From: Bacillota bacterium
GTDB lineage: Bacteria; Bacillota; Clostridia; Acetivibrionales; DSM-1351
Reading direction: 5' to 3'
DNA length: 51,559 bases
Assembly: GCA_023415305.1 (NCBI GenBank)
Contig: JAEZKZ010000100.1
Location: 1-51,559, forward strand
The notes beneath the pieces were generated by a model. The model was not told the DNA's origin and did not search any database. It saw nothing but the letters and a program-made list of their open reading frames with translations. This document shows, in pieces, positions 42,671 through 51,559 of this stretch; position 1 is the first letter of the stretch, and each line of letters starts with the position of its first letter. A program made the position numbers and the translations under genes.

Positions 42671-43078
42671 TTAGGCTGCTGTAGCTTGTTGTGTCTGTAC
42701 TTTCGGTTTATAAAAGAATGCGAGTATTCCACCGATTACGAATAAGAATGTTCCCAATAATGAAGCTGGAAATAGAATTGCAGGAACAATTGCTGATACA
42801 AGGAAAATTATTGCACTTATTTTCTTTAGCTTATTTATCAAAATCAATCCAATAAGCGATAGAATTCCTCCACCAATTATAAAAGGCCCACAGTCCTTTC
42901 TGCTTTTGTAATTTTCCAGTTCACTCTTAAGAACATCCCCTAAGCCAAAATCGTCTCCAGATGCTGTAATTTCATCCAGTTGGGCCTTAGCAGAGTTGTA
43001 ATCTGTAATCCAGAATACGCCTAGGGCCACTGAGGCGATAATGCCAATGATAACTAAAATGGTTATTGCTATTCTCAT
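42671..43078 (-). CDS. Small membrane protein, unknown function
   Basis: A 135-residue protein. An N-terminal helix (MRIAITILVIIGIIASVALGVFW) precedes a polar external loop of about 40 residues (SAKAQLDEITASGDDF...), then three further hydrophobic segments and a Gln/Thr/Ala tail. No known motif. The layout resembles DUF4064-type proteins such as the one at 3159-3533, but I see no strong identity. ATG 43078 has AAGGGGGAAT upstream. Confidence 0.75.
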   Translation of the reverse strand: MRIAITILVIIGIIASVALGVFWITDYNSAKAQLDEITASGDDFGLGDVLKSELENYKSRKDCGPFIIGGGILSLIGLILINKLKKISAIIFLVSAIVPAILFPASLLGTFLFVIGGILAFFYKPKVQTQQATAA

Positions 43079-43426
43079 TATTGATTCCCCCTTGATGTAA
43101 TAAATTCATCTAATTTTACCAACCATTATATTATTTGTCAATAGTCTACATATTGTAACAATATTATCCACCCTAATTTTAAAAAAATTTCTTATTTTAC
43201 AATAATAGCCACTATTATAATAGCTTTATACCTCCATTTTGCATAAATTGACAATACTACCCACTCAATTATTTATGTACTTACTCAACCTATGTAAATT
43301 CTTGCGCCCGCCAAACAAAAAAGTGTATCAAAATGAAATTCCTTTCTTTTTGATACACTCCCCATAAAAATCTTAAGGCAGGCCCTTATACTTATAAAAT
43401 TATGAACACTATTATTCCATACACGA
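43079..43426. other. Intergenic with the amylopullulanase terminator
   Basis: AT-rich with no gene. The only clear signal is the terminator at 43322-43359. Confidence 0.5.
43322..43359 (-). terminator. Terminator of the amylopullulanase gene
   Basis: AGTGTATCAAAA pairs with TTTTGATACACT, followed by six T on the minus strand. Confidence 0.85.
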
Positions 43427-46400
43427 CTATTGAGACAATAGATTATATAATAACTGTACCATTTCCGCACGGTTTGCTTTTACTTTAGGATTTAGTTTAT
43501 TTCCACTACCTCCGAGGATTCCTGTTTCCGCAAACAGTGCCATGGCTTCTTTTGCCCAGACTGATACCTGCCCGGCGTCTTCATAGTCTGTAATAGCCCT
43601 TCCGCTTGTTCCTTCAGGGAGCTGACCAATGACCTCCAACGCCTTGTACGCCATGGTAATCATCTCTTCCCTTGTAATTTCTCTATGGGGGGAATACATG
43701 TTGTTTCCTGTTCCAACTGTTATACCAAGCCTTTTAGCTGTAGACAAATATCCCGTATAATAGCTGTTTCCACCATCTGTAAAATTATTCCCACTCTCTG
43801 TATCAGGAGATATTCCATATGCCTTCATCAACATTACAAGGAACTGAGCTCTGGTCAGGCTTTTTTTCGGACTGAAATTCTCATTGCCTGTACCTGAAGT
43901 AATTCCTCTTGCTGCTGCAAATTCTACCGCATTGGCATACCATGCACTTTTTATCACATCCTTAAAGGTTACAGCGTTATATCCCACCGCATACTGTGAA
44001 AAATGGCGGGTTTCAAATTTAACCACTTTATTCACAGAATCATACCTACTGTTGCTTACTGCTTCTAACCCTTTACCGTCAATATAGTAAATGAGAATTG
44101 CATCAAAGTCCTCCGTTTCCGAAGGAGTATATGAAACTGATACTTCCACACCTCCGTCGAATTGCGAGATTTCTTTTGCTCCGCTGTAAATACTGATGTC
44201 AAATACAGGTCTATCACCTATATTTTCCCTAACCTGCTCCGGTAAAGAAGAATTATCAATATTGGAGACGATAATTCTCAGATCATCCTGTACCTGATTA
44301 TAAAGCCCAGCAAGGGCTGCCTCACTGAAGGTAACAGTAGCAAAAGGAGTAATTACTTTAAGACTTCTAACCTTATTTTGCATAAGCAACTCAACAGCAG
44401 CTTTCGGTATGAGAACTTCTAAGCTATTTGCTGCTCGTGAGACGTCCTCCCTTATTTCAACTTCCACATCCCGTCCAGATTCTGTACGGCTCATTCCTTG
44501 ATTGACAGCGCTACGCATATAACTGATACTGACTTCCGCAACGGCCTTTCCATTACTGTCTGTGGTCACCTTAACTGCGTTTTGGTCAACTGTTGTACTA
44601 TTGGAGGAGGCTGAAGTCCCAGATGAAGAACTGCTACCACTTGTTGAAGCGCTTTCTTTATAGGGAATCTGTATGACCACTGTAGTAAGAGGTTCCAACT
44701 CTATTGAGTTCTGAGTCAGAACATATCCTGATTTCTGTTTCACTTCTGTGGTTCCTGACTCATCATTGTCTACAAGTACCCTTCCTGACGTTAAATTTTC
44801 CTGTAGCTTCCAGTTTCTAGATTTATTGTCCGCATTGACAAATACGTAATAGGTACCTGTCTTATCCGTTGAAACATTCTTGTACCCGATAACAAGATCA
44901 TTTGCTTTAATTCCTTCTGAATTGATAAGTGTAACATTGGAGTTGACCAGTTTCTGACTTCCCAACCTGAAAGCATTGGTAGATTTTCTGAGGGCTATCA
45001 ATCCAGCAGTATATTTCTGTGTTACAGCATTAATCGGGTATAACTCTGAATTTGTGGCTTTTGCCCAATCAAATTTGTTTAGCGCATCGGATGAATCATA
45101 GGAGTCATGAATAAAATATCCAAAAACTTTGCCAAACTCATCCATTAATGCATGGTACTTCTGTTCCGGAACACCATCACCCAACCATTGCTTGGTTCTA
45201 CCATACTCTTGCCCGGCATGGATGAAAGCAGTTCCCTGTGAAGTTAACACAAGGGAATTTCCCAGTCTTATTCTCTTGTGAATTTCCAGGTTATTTTCAG
45301 GTATGGCCGGATCCTTCCTTATGGATTGTGCAATAACATCATACAGGGTAAGATTGTCATGTGCTTCAATATAGTTGACAATATCTCCTGGGTCATCCTC
45401 TGTAACATTTCCTGGCTGCCCCTTGATATTGTTGAATATTACATTTATATCTCTGGCACCACCTGTAATAAACCTGGGTTCTCCTTCATTTCCGAAGCCG
45501 GATTTCAGCTCATTTCTGATTTCGTCGGAAAATACACCTACTGTGTCTGTTTTGTCCATCCAGTCCTGATCTGCTGCCTTTCCAGTGAGAGAAGAGTCAG
45601 CCAGATGCCCTGAGAAGGTTCTCCATCCCTCACCGATAAATAATGCATCAGGGTTGATGTTAGTTGCCTCATCGCAAGCTTTTTGAATGGCATCATAGGT
45701 GGCATCTCCCATCATATCAAATCTCATTCCGTCAATTTTATATTCCTTAAACCAATATTTCACTGAATCAACCATAAGCTTTTCTGACATTTTATGGTTT
45801 GTAGCCAGATTATTACCGAATCCTCCAAGGAAATTCCCGTTGGCATCCTGGAAATGATAGTAGTTGGGTACAATATCATTTAAAAATTCTGCTCGTGCCA
45901 TATGGGTATATACGGTATCAAGTATAACACCCATACCTGCATCGTGAATGGCATCTATAAGCTCCTTCAGCTCTTTTATCCTTAATTCGGGATCGGCAGG
46001 ATTTTCTGAATATGCACCGTCAGGTGAAAAATAGCTATGAGGGTCATATCCCCAGTTATAATTGTTTCCCTGTGCTGAATAGCCGTTTTCCCTTTTACCC
46101 ATATCAGCTTCATCACCATAATACCAGGCCATTACCGGAAGCAATTGCACATGCGTAACACCTAGAGATTTTAAATAGTCCAACTTGTCAATAAATGCCT
46201 TATAGGTTCCCCATCTTGCATTTAGATCCTTTTCAACACTGGTGTCGGATGAAAAATCTCTGACATGGATTTCCCAGATTACTGCATCTTCCCGCTTTTC
46301 ATACCCCTTGATATGAGCTCGGTCAAATCCAGCCGGATTGGTATTGCTTACATCCACAATAGCAGCTTTGCCCACGATATCTCCATCGGGACCTGCATTT

Positions 46401-49400
46401 CCTGCTGTATCCACTCTGGATATCGCCATTGATTTTGCATATGGATCTAGTACCTTTTTAGTAATTCCATCATTTGTAACTTCATATTGATAGAAATACC
46501 CTCTCAAGTCATCTATCCCTAAATCCTTGGGAACAGCATGTACCGACCATACACCTTTATCACCTTTTGTGAGCTCAATGCTTCCTATCTGCTTCGAGGA
46601 ATGCTTTTTATCGTAGAAATTTGCAACGACCTTTGTAGCTTTTGGCGCCCATAACTTTAAGACAGCACTTCCGTTGCTGTAAGTTGCGCCAAGGTCATCA
46701 CCACTGTAGTAATATAAATCGTCAATCAATCTCCATCCGGAGGTTGCAGCGACAGTTCTTTCTGAGTATGTAACAGTAAGTGTCCGATTTTCCAAATCAG
46801 TGGGCATAGTAACTTCAACAGTGGTAGTACCCGTGATAACCACATTCTCAGGATTAATTACCGTACCGTCTACGTCCTTAATTTCAAGCACGCCTTTCAG
46901 TTCGTCGGGCTTTAATCCTTCAGTCATGGTAAATGTCAGTAGAAGCTTGCTTATCGAAATAATTTCTGCCGAAACCAGGCCTACTGCCAATTCTTTGTAC
47001 GGTGAAATATAAACTGAATTATCTCCCTCTCTCACCCATATTTGATTATACTTATTAAGAAGATTAAAGCTTTTGTCTCCCCCGTCTTTACTTCCGTCAT
47101 TTCTGTTTACAATGAGGAAGCTCAATTTTTTTGCATTTTCCTTTAATGGCACATCAATATATGACCCATAACGGTTCATATGCTCGCTGTCAAAGGGAGT
47201 TGCACCCACAGGCCATTCCCCATTTGCTGTCGATGCCGTTCTAACATCATCCCATAACCAGAGGCCCCATCCCTCATAATTCTTGCTATTTCTGGTATAA
47301 TGAATTCTAATAGTGTTCTCGGGGAGTTGAACAGGCTCATAATTCCATACCTGGTCTGTTCCTTGTTTTATCCATATTTCATTCACTTCAGGCTCTTTAA
47401 TTATAAAAGCCTTGTCTCTGCCGTCTTTATTCCCAGTATTTTTATCCAATACAAGGAATCCTATATTCTTAGCATTATCCTTTAACTGGACATCCACATA
47501 AACACCATAGTTGTCCATTTGATTCAGATCAAAAGAGGTTGCTCCAGTAGGCCAGTTTGCAGAAGGGTCGGCTACATCGTTCCAGAGCCAGAGACCATAT
47601 CCTTCATAGTCACCATTGGTCCTGTTATAATGAATCCTTATATGGCCGTCAGGAACTGCCGGTATACCCGCATCCACAGAATCAGTAGTCAGTATTGCAG
47701 TTCCTCCCTGTTCTCTTCCGGGAATACTTATGCTTAGCTTTCCACCAGTAACAGTATATTGAGTACCACTGTATTCATCTTTATAAACTGAACCGTCTTG
47801 CACTTGAACATTGAAAGTAACTCCGTCCGCCTTATTTATTGATGAATTCAGTGCAACAAATATACTCTTTCCATCATATGTCCTTTTTACCACAGAGTAC
47901 CCTTCGCTGGTCCCGCCGGCTACTTTTGTTCTTGTTCCCTTTGAAAATGCCTTGGAATGATTTTTTCTGATATTCAGCAGTTTTCTATAGTGGTCATAAA
48001 AATCAAGCATATCTGAGTTTTCTGCCTCAAATTCAGACCATGGCATCAGTGACCTATTATCATATTTCGGATAATTATTTGCACCAGACAGGCCCAATTC
48101 CTCTCCATAATATATTACGGGCTGCCCTTTTTCGGTAATTTGAAGCGCCGAGGCTACTTTCATTTTTCCTCTGTCCCCATTGAGTGTCACTGACAGAAAA
48201 CCATCTTCATCATGACTACTTAAGAATTGCCCCAAAGTTGCAGTATTACTCAGCTGTTTATCGCGATTACTCAAGTAGTCATTAGCTTCGTCAATTTTGC
48301 CGTCTACAAATTTTCGAGCAATTTCGTTAAATTCAAAATCCAGAAGAGAATCCATCTGTCCAGATTGAAGTTTGCCTGCAGTATTGCTAATCCCTGCGCC
48401 AAACCATTCACCAATCAGTTTATGATCTGGTTTAATGGCAGTTAAAGCATTCTTGAAGGCCATCCATGTTGCATCTTCAACATGCTTAACAGTATCAACT
48501 CTGAAATAGTCAATGGTATCCCCTCTATCGGTTTTTGCGTTGTTAAGCCAATCTGTCTGCCATTGGATAATTTCAGCCCTAATAGCAGCGTCCTCGGTTT
48601 TAAAGTCTGGAAGACCTGACAGTTCACCCTGTACTTCATCACTTCCCCCGTCACGGAGCATATTAGCAAATCTAGCACGATCCTCATCAGTAGGGTAATT
48701 TGTCTTATTTGAACCATTACCTGCATCTGTTGCTTTGAGACCATATCCTGTGTGATTTAAAACCACATCCACCATGACTTTTATACCTCTATCATGGGCG
48801 GCCTCTATCAACCTCTTGAAGGTATTCATATCCCCCAGGTGTTCGTCAAGCTCTGTAAAGTTCTTTGCCCAGTACCCGTGATAGGCATAATAAGAACTTC
48901 CATCATTAGCTCCTACATTGTAATCAACATTGTCAACAATTGGGGTAATCCATATAGTATTTATGCCTAGTTCGTCCAGATAGTCCAGCTTGTCTATAAT
49001 GCCCTGAAAATCTCCCCCACGGTATGCTCCCGTATAATTTGCACTATAATTCTCACCGTTAGGGTCGTCATTGGATTTGTCACCATTATTAAACCTGTCA
49101 GTAAGCATAAAATAAATTCTTGCTTCATCCCAATCAAAATCAAGGTCTCCGACAGATACTCTAGTTTTTACCTCAACGGACGCCGATGAACTATGTTTTA
49201 TTCCATACTCATCTACAACTACAATTGGAATTTCCTTGACTCCCGCTGTTATTGTGTCTTTTACGGCAATAGTCACCGCTCCGATCTTAGGGTCAATAAA
49301 AGTATTCTCTTTTCCTCCCAAATGTGTCAGATCAGCATAAATAGCTGAAACTTTTCCCTTATCCAATTCCACCGATACTGAAAGAACAGCATTTTCATTA

Positions 49401-51061
49401 TAGGAAATACTTTCAGGTGATACTGTTGTAGAAATTGTCGCCTGAGGTATGACGTGTACAATCTTGGATACTCCGTCTACAGTATTCATGGGATCTGGTA
49501 TTTCCTTAGTATGCCCGTCTTTCGTAATAAGGTAGGAGTACTCATAAATACCTTGTTTTATACCAGAAAGAGTATATTCAAAACGTTCATTTTTAGCGGA
49601 ATATACCATTGGATATTCCGTTTGGTTGATTTTTAGCTTTACACCGTTTCCGTCAAGATTCAGGATGTTCATTTGATTCTTTTGATAAAGCTCCTCATCC
49701 CTGTAATAAAAGGTAAAGTCTCCGCCATTGTTAACAGGTGCTGATGACGCAGGAACTATATCAAGTTCAGCTACACCTTCGTGAGCTGTTACTTTTGTGA
49801 CGGTCTGACCCACCGTTTTTACAGACCTGTCAAAATTCTGATCTACCACAGACCAATCAGTGCCTTTTCTGATTTTAAAGCCTACACTGTTAATTGCGGC
49901 TCCAATTTCAATTCTGGCTATGGCAGTGCCATCTTTGAGTTCTGTAAAATCAATCTGACCATCTTGCTTTCCGGTTCCCCATACCCAAAGATTCCATCCT
50001 TCATAATCCTCATTTTGTCTGATGTATTTGAATTGGATGTACCTTTGAACAGTATTTACCGCATCATTGATGGAGTCCTTGGCATACCTGTTGCTATTAT
50101 CATAAATAAACCGCACCGTTTCACCATTTGCGGGCACTACCAGGCTGATATTGTCCCCGTCGGGATAGCAACCATCCCATACTCCGTTCAGAGTAACTTT
50201 GTACTGGTAGGAACCTCCTGGAAGAAACGCTTGGTATGCGTAGATACCGTCCTCATCTACATCATGCATTCTGGTTACTTCAGTTGACGGAGACCAGTCA
50301 CCGCTTTCACCCAGCTCACTCTGGAAGCTACCTGCAAGAGCCGCCGTCACAAAAGTATCATTGACGGTATCCTTAACCGAGTGTGTGTTATCATTATAAT
50401 AAAATGTAACAAATCTTTTTGTAGTAACTATCAGGTGCTTATTTCCCTGCTCAGGATATGATTCTGTAGCGCTGTCATTTAAGACTACCTTATATTCATA
50501 TTCTCCTTCTTCAAACTCTGCAGATAGTTTATAGATTCCTCCGCCTATGTACTCCATATCAGAACCGGTATCAACCGGATCCCATCCTATGGCTCCGGCA
50601 GTAGTTACTTGTACTGTACTTACTACTGCAGGCGATACAAACATTGAAGGATTGTTAATGGAATCAGTAACCAGGTTTGTGTTTGAATCATATCGGAATA
50701 TTACCTTCTTTCCACCATTAGGTACCGATATGGTTATATTGTCGACAGGAACTGCCGTGTCCCAAGCATCATTCAATGCCACCTTATATTGGAACTGGCC
50801 TTCTGGAAGATAACGGCTTAATTCAAATATGCCGTTATCATAATAAACCATTTCGGTGACAGGACTTGCAGGATCCCAATCCGCCTCCGCCCCCAATTCG
50901 TTTTGGAAATCTCCAGCCAATGCAGCAGTAACTGCCACCGGCGCAGCAATTTCAGCTCTGGCTACATTTTGAACCCCATTCGGCAAAAGTGGGTTGAATA
51001 CTCCAACCGCAATGGCCAAAGCTAAAATCCACGAAAGAATCTTTTTTCGTGTTGTTTTCAT
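43427..51061 (-). CDS. S-layer-anchored bifunctional alpha-amylase/pullulanase
   Basis: A 2544-residue secreted enzyme with a signal peptide (1 to about 36). In order: three X25-type starch-associated repeats (about 40-335, each with AGxF...YKVxLNxxW), a CBM41 (339-440), an Ig-like stretch (460-635), a GH13 alpha-amylase-type domain (639-1124; nucleophile in FRVDTVKH about 855, acid in IGEWFG about 884, third Asp in SSHDEDG about 950), two CBM41 (1140 and 1250), a CBM48-like domain (from 1447), a GH13 type I pullulanase domain (1587-2100; YNWGYDP motif, nucleophile in MRFDMMG about 1781, acid in IGEGW about 1808), a Ser-rich linker and beta domain (2160-2355), and three SLH domains (2362 to end). 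It acts at the cell surface on starch and pullulan. Start ATG 51061 has AAGGAGG upstream. Confidence 0.93.
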   Translation of the reverse strand: MKTTRKKILSWILALAIAVGVFNPLLPNGVQNVARAEIAAPVAVTAALAGDFQNELGAEADWDPASPVTEMVYYDNGIFELSRYLPEGQFQYKVALNDAWDTAVPVDNITISVPNGGKKVIFRYDSNTNLVTDSINNPSMFVSPAVVSTVQVTTAGAIGWDPVDTGSDMEYIGGGIYKLSAEFEEGEYEYKVVLNDSATESYPEQGNKHLIVTTKRFVTFYYNDNTHSVKDTVNDTFVTAALAGSFQSELGESGDWSPSTEVTRMHDVDEDGIYAYQAFLPGGSYQYKVTLNGVWDGCYPDGDNISLVVPANGETVRFIYDNSNRYAKDSINDAVNTVQRYIQFKYIRQNEDYEGWNLWVWGTGKQDGQIDFTELKDGTAIARIEIGAAINSVGFKIRKGTDWSVVDQNFDRSVKTVGQTVTKVTAHEGVAELDIVPASSAPVNNGGDFTFYYRDEELYQKNQMNILNLDGNGVKLKINQTEYPMVYSAKNERFEYTLSGIKQGIYEYSYLITKDGHTKEIPDPMNTVDGVSKIVHVIPQATISTTVSPESISYNENAVLSVSVELDKGKVSAIYADLTHLGGKENTFIDPKIGAVTIAVKDTITAGVKEIPIVVVDEYGIKHSSSASVEVKTRVSVGDLDFDWDEARIYFMLTDRFNNGDKSNDDPNGENYSANYTGAYRGGDFQGIIDKLDYLDELGINTIWITPIVDNVDYNVGANDGSSYYAYHGYWAKNFTELDEHLGDMNTFKRLIEAAHDRGIKVMVDVVLNHTGYGLKATDAGNGSNKTNYPTDEDRARFANMLRDGGSDEVQGELSGLPDFKTEDAAIRAEIIQWQTDWLNNAKTDRGDTIDYFRVDTVKHVEDATWMAFKNALTAIKPDHKLIGEWFGAGISNTAGKLQSGQMDSLLDFEFNEIARKFVDGKIDEANDYLSNRDKQLSNTATLGQFLSSHDEDGFLSVTLNGDRGKMKVASALQITEKGQPVIYYGEELGLSGANNYPKYDNRSLMPWSEFEAENSDMLDFYDHYRKLLNIRKNHSKAFSKGTRTKVAGGTSEGYSVVKRTYDGKSIFVALNSSINKADGVTFNVQVQDGSVYKDEYSGTQYTVTGGKLSISIPGREQGGTAILTTDSVDAGIPAVPDGHIRIHYNRTNGDYEGYGLWLWNDVADPSANWPTGATSFDLNQMDNYGVYVDVQLKDNAKNIGFLVLDKNTGNKDGRDKAFIIKEPEVNEIWIKQGTDQVWNYEPVQLPENTIRIHYTRNSKNYEGWGLWLWDDVRTASTANGEWPVGATPFDSEHMNRYGSYIDVPLKENAKKLSFLIVNRNDGSKDGGDKSFNLLNKYNQIWVREGDNSVYISPYKELAVGLVSAEIISISKLLLTFTMTEGLKPDELKGVLEIKDVDGTVINPENVVITGTTTVEVTMPTDLENRTLTVTYSERTVAATSGWRLIDDLYYYSGDDLGATYSNGSAVLKLWAPKATKVVANFYDKKHSSKQIGSIELTKGDKGVWSVHAVPKDLGIDDLRGYFYQYEVTNDGITKKVLDPYAKSMAISRVDTAGNAGPDGDIVGKAAIVDVSNTNPAGFDRAHIKGYEKREDAVIWEIHVRDFSSDTSVEKDLNARWGTYKAFIDKLDYLKSLGVTHVQLLPVMAWYYGDEADMGKRENGYSAQGNNYNWGYDPHSYFSPDGAYSENPADPELRIKELKELIDAIHDAGMGVILDTVYTHMARAEFLNDIVPNYYHFQDANGNFLGGFGNNLATNHKMSEKLMVDSVKYWFKEYKIDGMRFDMMGDATYDAIQKACDEATNINPDALFIGEGWRTFSGHLADSSLTGKAADQDWMDKTDTVGVFSDEIRNELKSGFGNEGEPRFITGGARDINVIFNNIKGQPGNVTEDDPGDIVNYIEAHDNLTLYDVIAQSIRKDPAIPENNLEIHKRIRLGNSLVLTSQGTAFIHAGQEYGRTKQWLGDGVPEQKYHALMDEFGKVFGYFIHDSYDSSDALNKFDWAKATNSELYPINAVTQKYTAGLIALRKSTNAFRLGSQKLVNSNVTLINSEGIKANDLVIGYKNVSTDKTGTYYVFVNADNKSRNWKLQENLTSGRVLVDNDESGTTEVKQKSGYVLTQNSIELEPLTTVVIQIPYKESASTSGSSSSSGTSASSNSTTVDQNAVKVTTDSNGKAVAEVSISYMRSAVNQGMSRTESGRDVEVEIREDVSRAANSLEVLIPKAAVELLMQNKVRSLKVITPFATVTFSEAALAGLYNQVQDDLRIIVSNIDNSSLPEQVRENIGDRPVFDISIYSGAKEISQFDGGVEVSVSYTPSETEDFDAILIYYIDGKGLEAVSNSRYDSVNKVVKFETRHFSQYAVGYNAVTFKDVIKSAWYANAVEFAAARGITSGTGNENFSPKKSLTRAQFLVMLMKAYGISPDTESGNNFTDGGNSYYTGYLSTAKRLGITVGTGNNMYSPHREITREEMITMAYKALEVIGQLPEGTSGRAITDYEDAGQVSVWAKEAMALFAETGILGGSGNKLNPKVKANRAEMVQLLYNLLSQ

Positions 51062-51113
51062 TTTACTGAAACCTCCTTAATTAAGCTTTTATCAATAATA
51101 TTTTTTCTATTAT

Positions 51114-51125
51114 GCAATCGTTTGC
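51114..51125 (-). promoter_or_regulatory. MalR/LacI-style operator 1
   Basis: GCAATC-GTTTGC, one mismatch from the palindrome GCAAACGTTTGC used by maltose-type LacI repressors. It lies about 53 bases before the gene start. Confidence 0.55.
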
Positions 51126-51322
51126 GCAATTAGCAGAAAACCATGCCCTTAATTTATCTTTTTTGTGGGAAATAATACATTGCATTTGACTTAGATGTGT
51201 TAATACTATCGTTACTATATTATCATGGTTTAGTAGATTATACAATAATTACCTTACAATCTATTTTAATTTTTTGTACAATATGCTAAATACCATGTTT
51301 CAACATGGTGTATTTCTTAGAT

Positions 51323-51355
51323 CACTTTTGTGCAAACATTTGCGCAACAAAAGTG
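51323..51355 (-). promoter_or_regulatory. MalR/LacI-style operator 2 in a 33-bp palindrome
   Basis: The core GCAAAC-ATTTGC (51332-51343) is flanked by perfect arms CACTTTTGT and ACAAAAGTG. With operator 1 it could loop across the promoter. Confidence 0.55.
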
Positions 51356-51461
51356 AGTTTGAATTAAATAGAATTCAAGGACCTCAAGGACAAAAAGCCA
51401 TTAACTTCTTATTCAAGTTTTCTGCCCGTAAAGCAACAAGACCCCAAGCATTTCTGCTTGT

Positions 51462-51555
51462 AGGCCTAAAGTCTTGAGACATACTTTCTTACTCTTTCAA
51501 CTTTTTAAGCAATATAAAGAAAGCCTCAAGCTGTTACGCTCAAGACCAAAGGCCT
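51462..51555. repeat. Inverted repeat pair at the window edge
   Basis: AGGCCTAAAGTCTTGAG (51462-51478) and the complement of 51539-51555 match at 14 of 17 positions across about 60 bases. The source is unknown. Confidence 0.35.
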
Positions 51556-51559
51556 TAAG

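Larger units (their letters stand above)
51062..51559. other. Upstream region of the amylopullulanase gene
   Basis: No gene is supported. It contains two LacI/MalR-style palindromes (51114-51125 and 51323-51355), a hairpin AAATACCATGTT / AACATGGTGTATTT at 51287-51315, and an inverted repeat pair at 51462-51478 and 51539-51555. Confidence 0.5.

Noticed and set aside
45278..45613. 111-codon + strand frame within the amylopullulanase gene
   Set aside because: Shadow of the coding strand; no ribosome site, no recognisable protein.
1..51559. CRISPR arrays, rRNA genes, prophage genes, toxin-antitoxin pairs
   Set aside because: Looked for and not seen. The only regular repeat array is the 20-bp one at the IS right end, which has no spacers and no cas genes nearby.

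Overview
The window (about 51.6 kb, AT-rich) looks like chromosome from a mesophilic, plant-polysaccharide-degrading clostridium, close to Ruminiclostridium (Clostridium) cellulolyticum / papyrosolvens. The evidence is the gene style: strong GGAGG-type ribosome sites, FMN riboswitch and T-box control, S-layer-anchored amylopullulanase, and GH94, GH51, GH3 and CE7 carbohydrate genes. The genus is inference; no rRNA is present.

Layout. 1-5.4 kb: housekeeping and small membrane genes (putative LSm-like protein, murI, an Lgt paralogue, a DUF4064-type protein), then a decayed patch with a DUF4234-like gene remnant and what looks like a 5' group II intron relic, a tRNA-Pro, and a ttcA-type tRNA thiolase. 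5.4-11.2 kb: a large secreted phosphodiester-glycosidase protein, galU, an FMN riboswitch with ribU, a zinc-ribbon protein, and an intergenic cluster of DnaA-box-like 9-mers. 11.2-18.7 kb: sugar genes (GH3 lipoprotein, CE7 esterase, GH94 phosphorylase) around a membrane-embedded chemoreceptor. 18.7-26.6 kb: a metal ABC transporter pair, transketolase, and a three-gene TrpXYZ-type amino-acid importer behind a T-box whose specifier reads UUC (Phe). 26.6-33.5 kb: a lipoprotein, an IS30-family element with unusual ends, a DUF2975/HTH pair, a DUF4173 protein and a DUF815 ATPase. 33.5-39.4 kb: an orphan solute-binding lipoprotein with a beta-propeller-like N-terminal half, a 33-residue basic protein, a metallo-beta-lactamase-fold hydrolase and a HelD-type helicase. 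39.7-51.6 kb: intracellular GH51 arabinofuranosidase, small zinc-binding and membrane/lipoprotein genes, and a 2544-residue S-layer-anchored enzyme with both an alpha-amylase-type and a pullulanase-type GH13 domain.

How the genes work together. The extracellular enzyme would cut starch/pullulan at the cell surface. GH3 (lipoprotein), CE7, GH51 and GH94 would deacetylate and split xylan-, arabinan- and glucan-derived oligosaccharides, with GH94 saving ATP by phosphorolysis; galU and transketolase link to nucleotide-sugar and pentose metabolism. Several sugar genes carry palindromes of LacI-family style, but no regulator gene is in the window.

The observations most worth following are the IS30 element (seven-unit about 20-bp array at the right end, 14-bp target duplication, insertion at a hairpin, 12-Cys insert in the transposase), the DnaA-box cluster away from dnaA, the Phe T-box on a transporter family usually assigned to tryptophan, and the Lgt paralogue with two key residues replaced. 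I did not find one clearly new multi-gene system.
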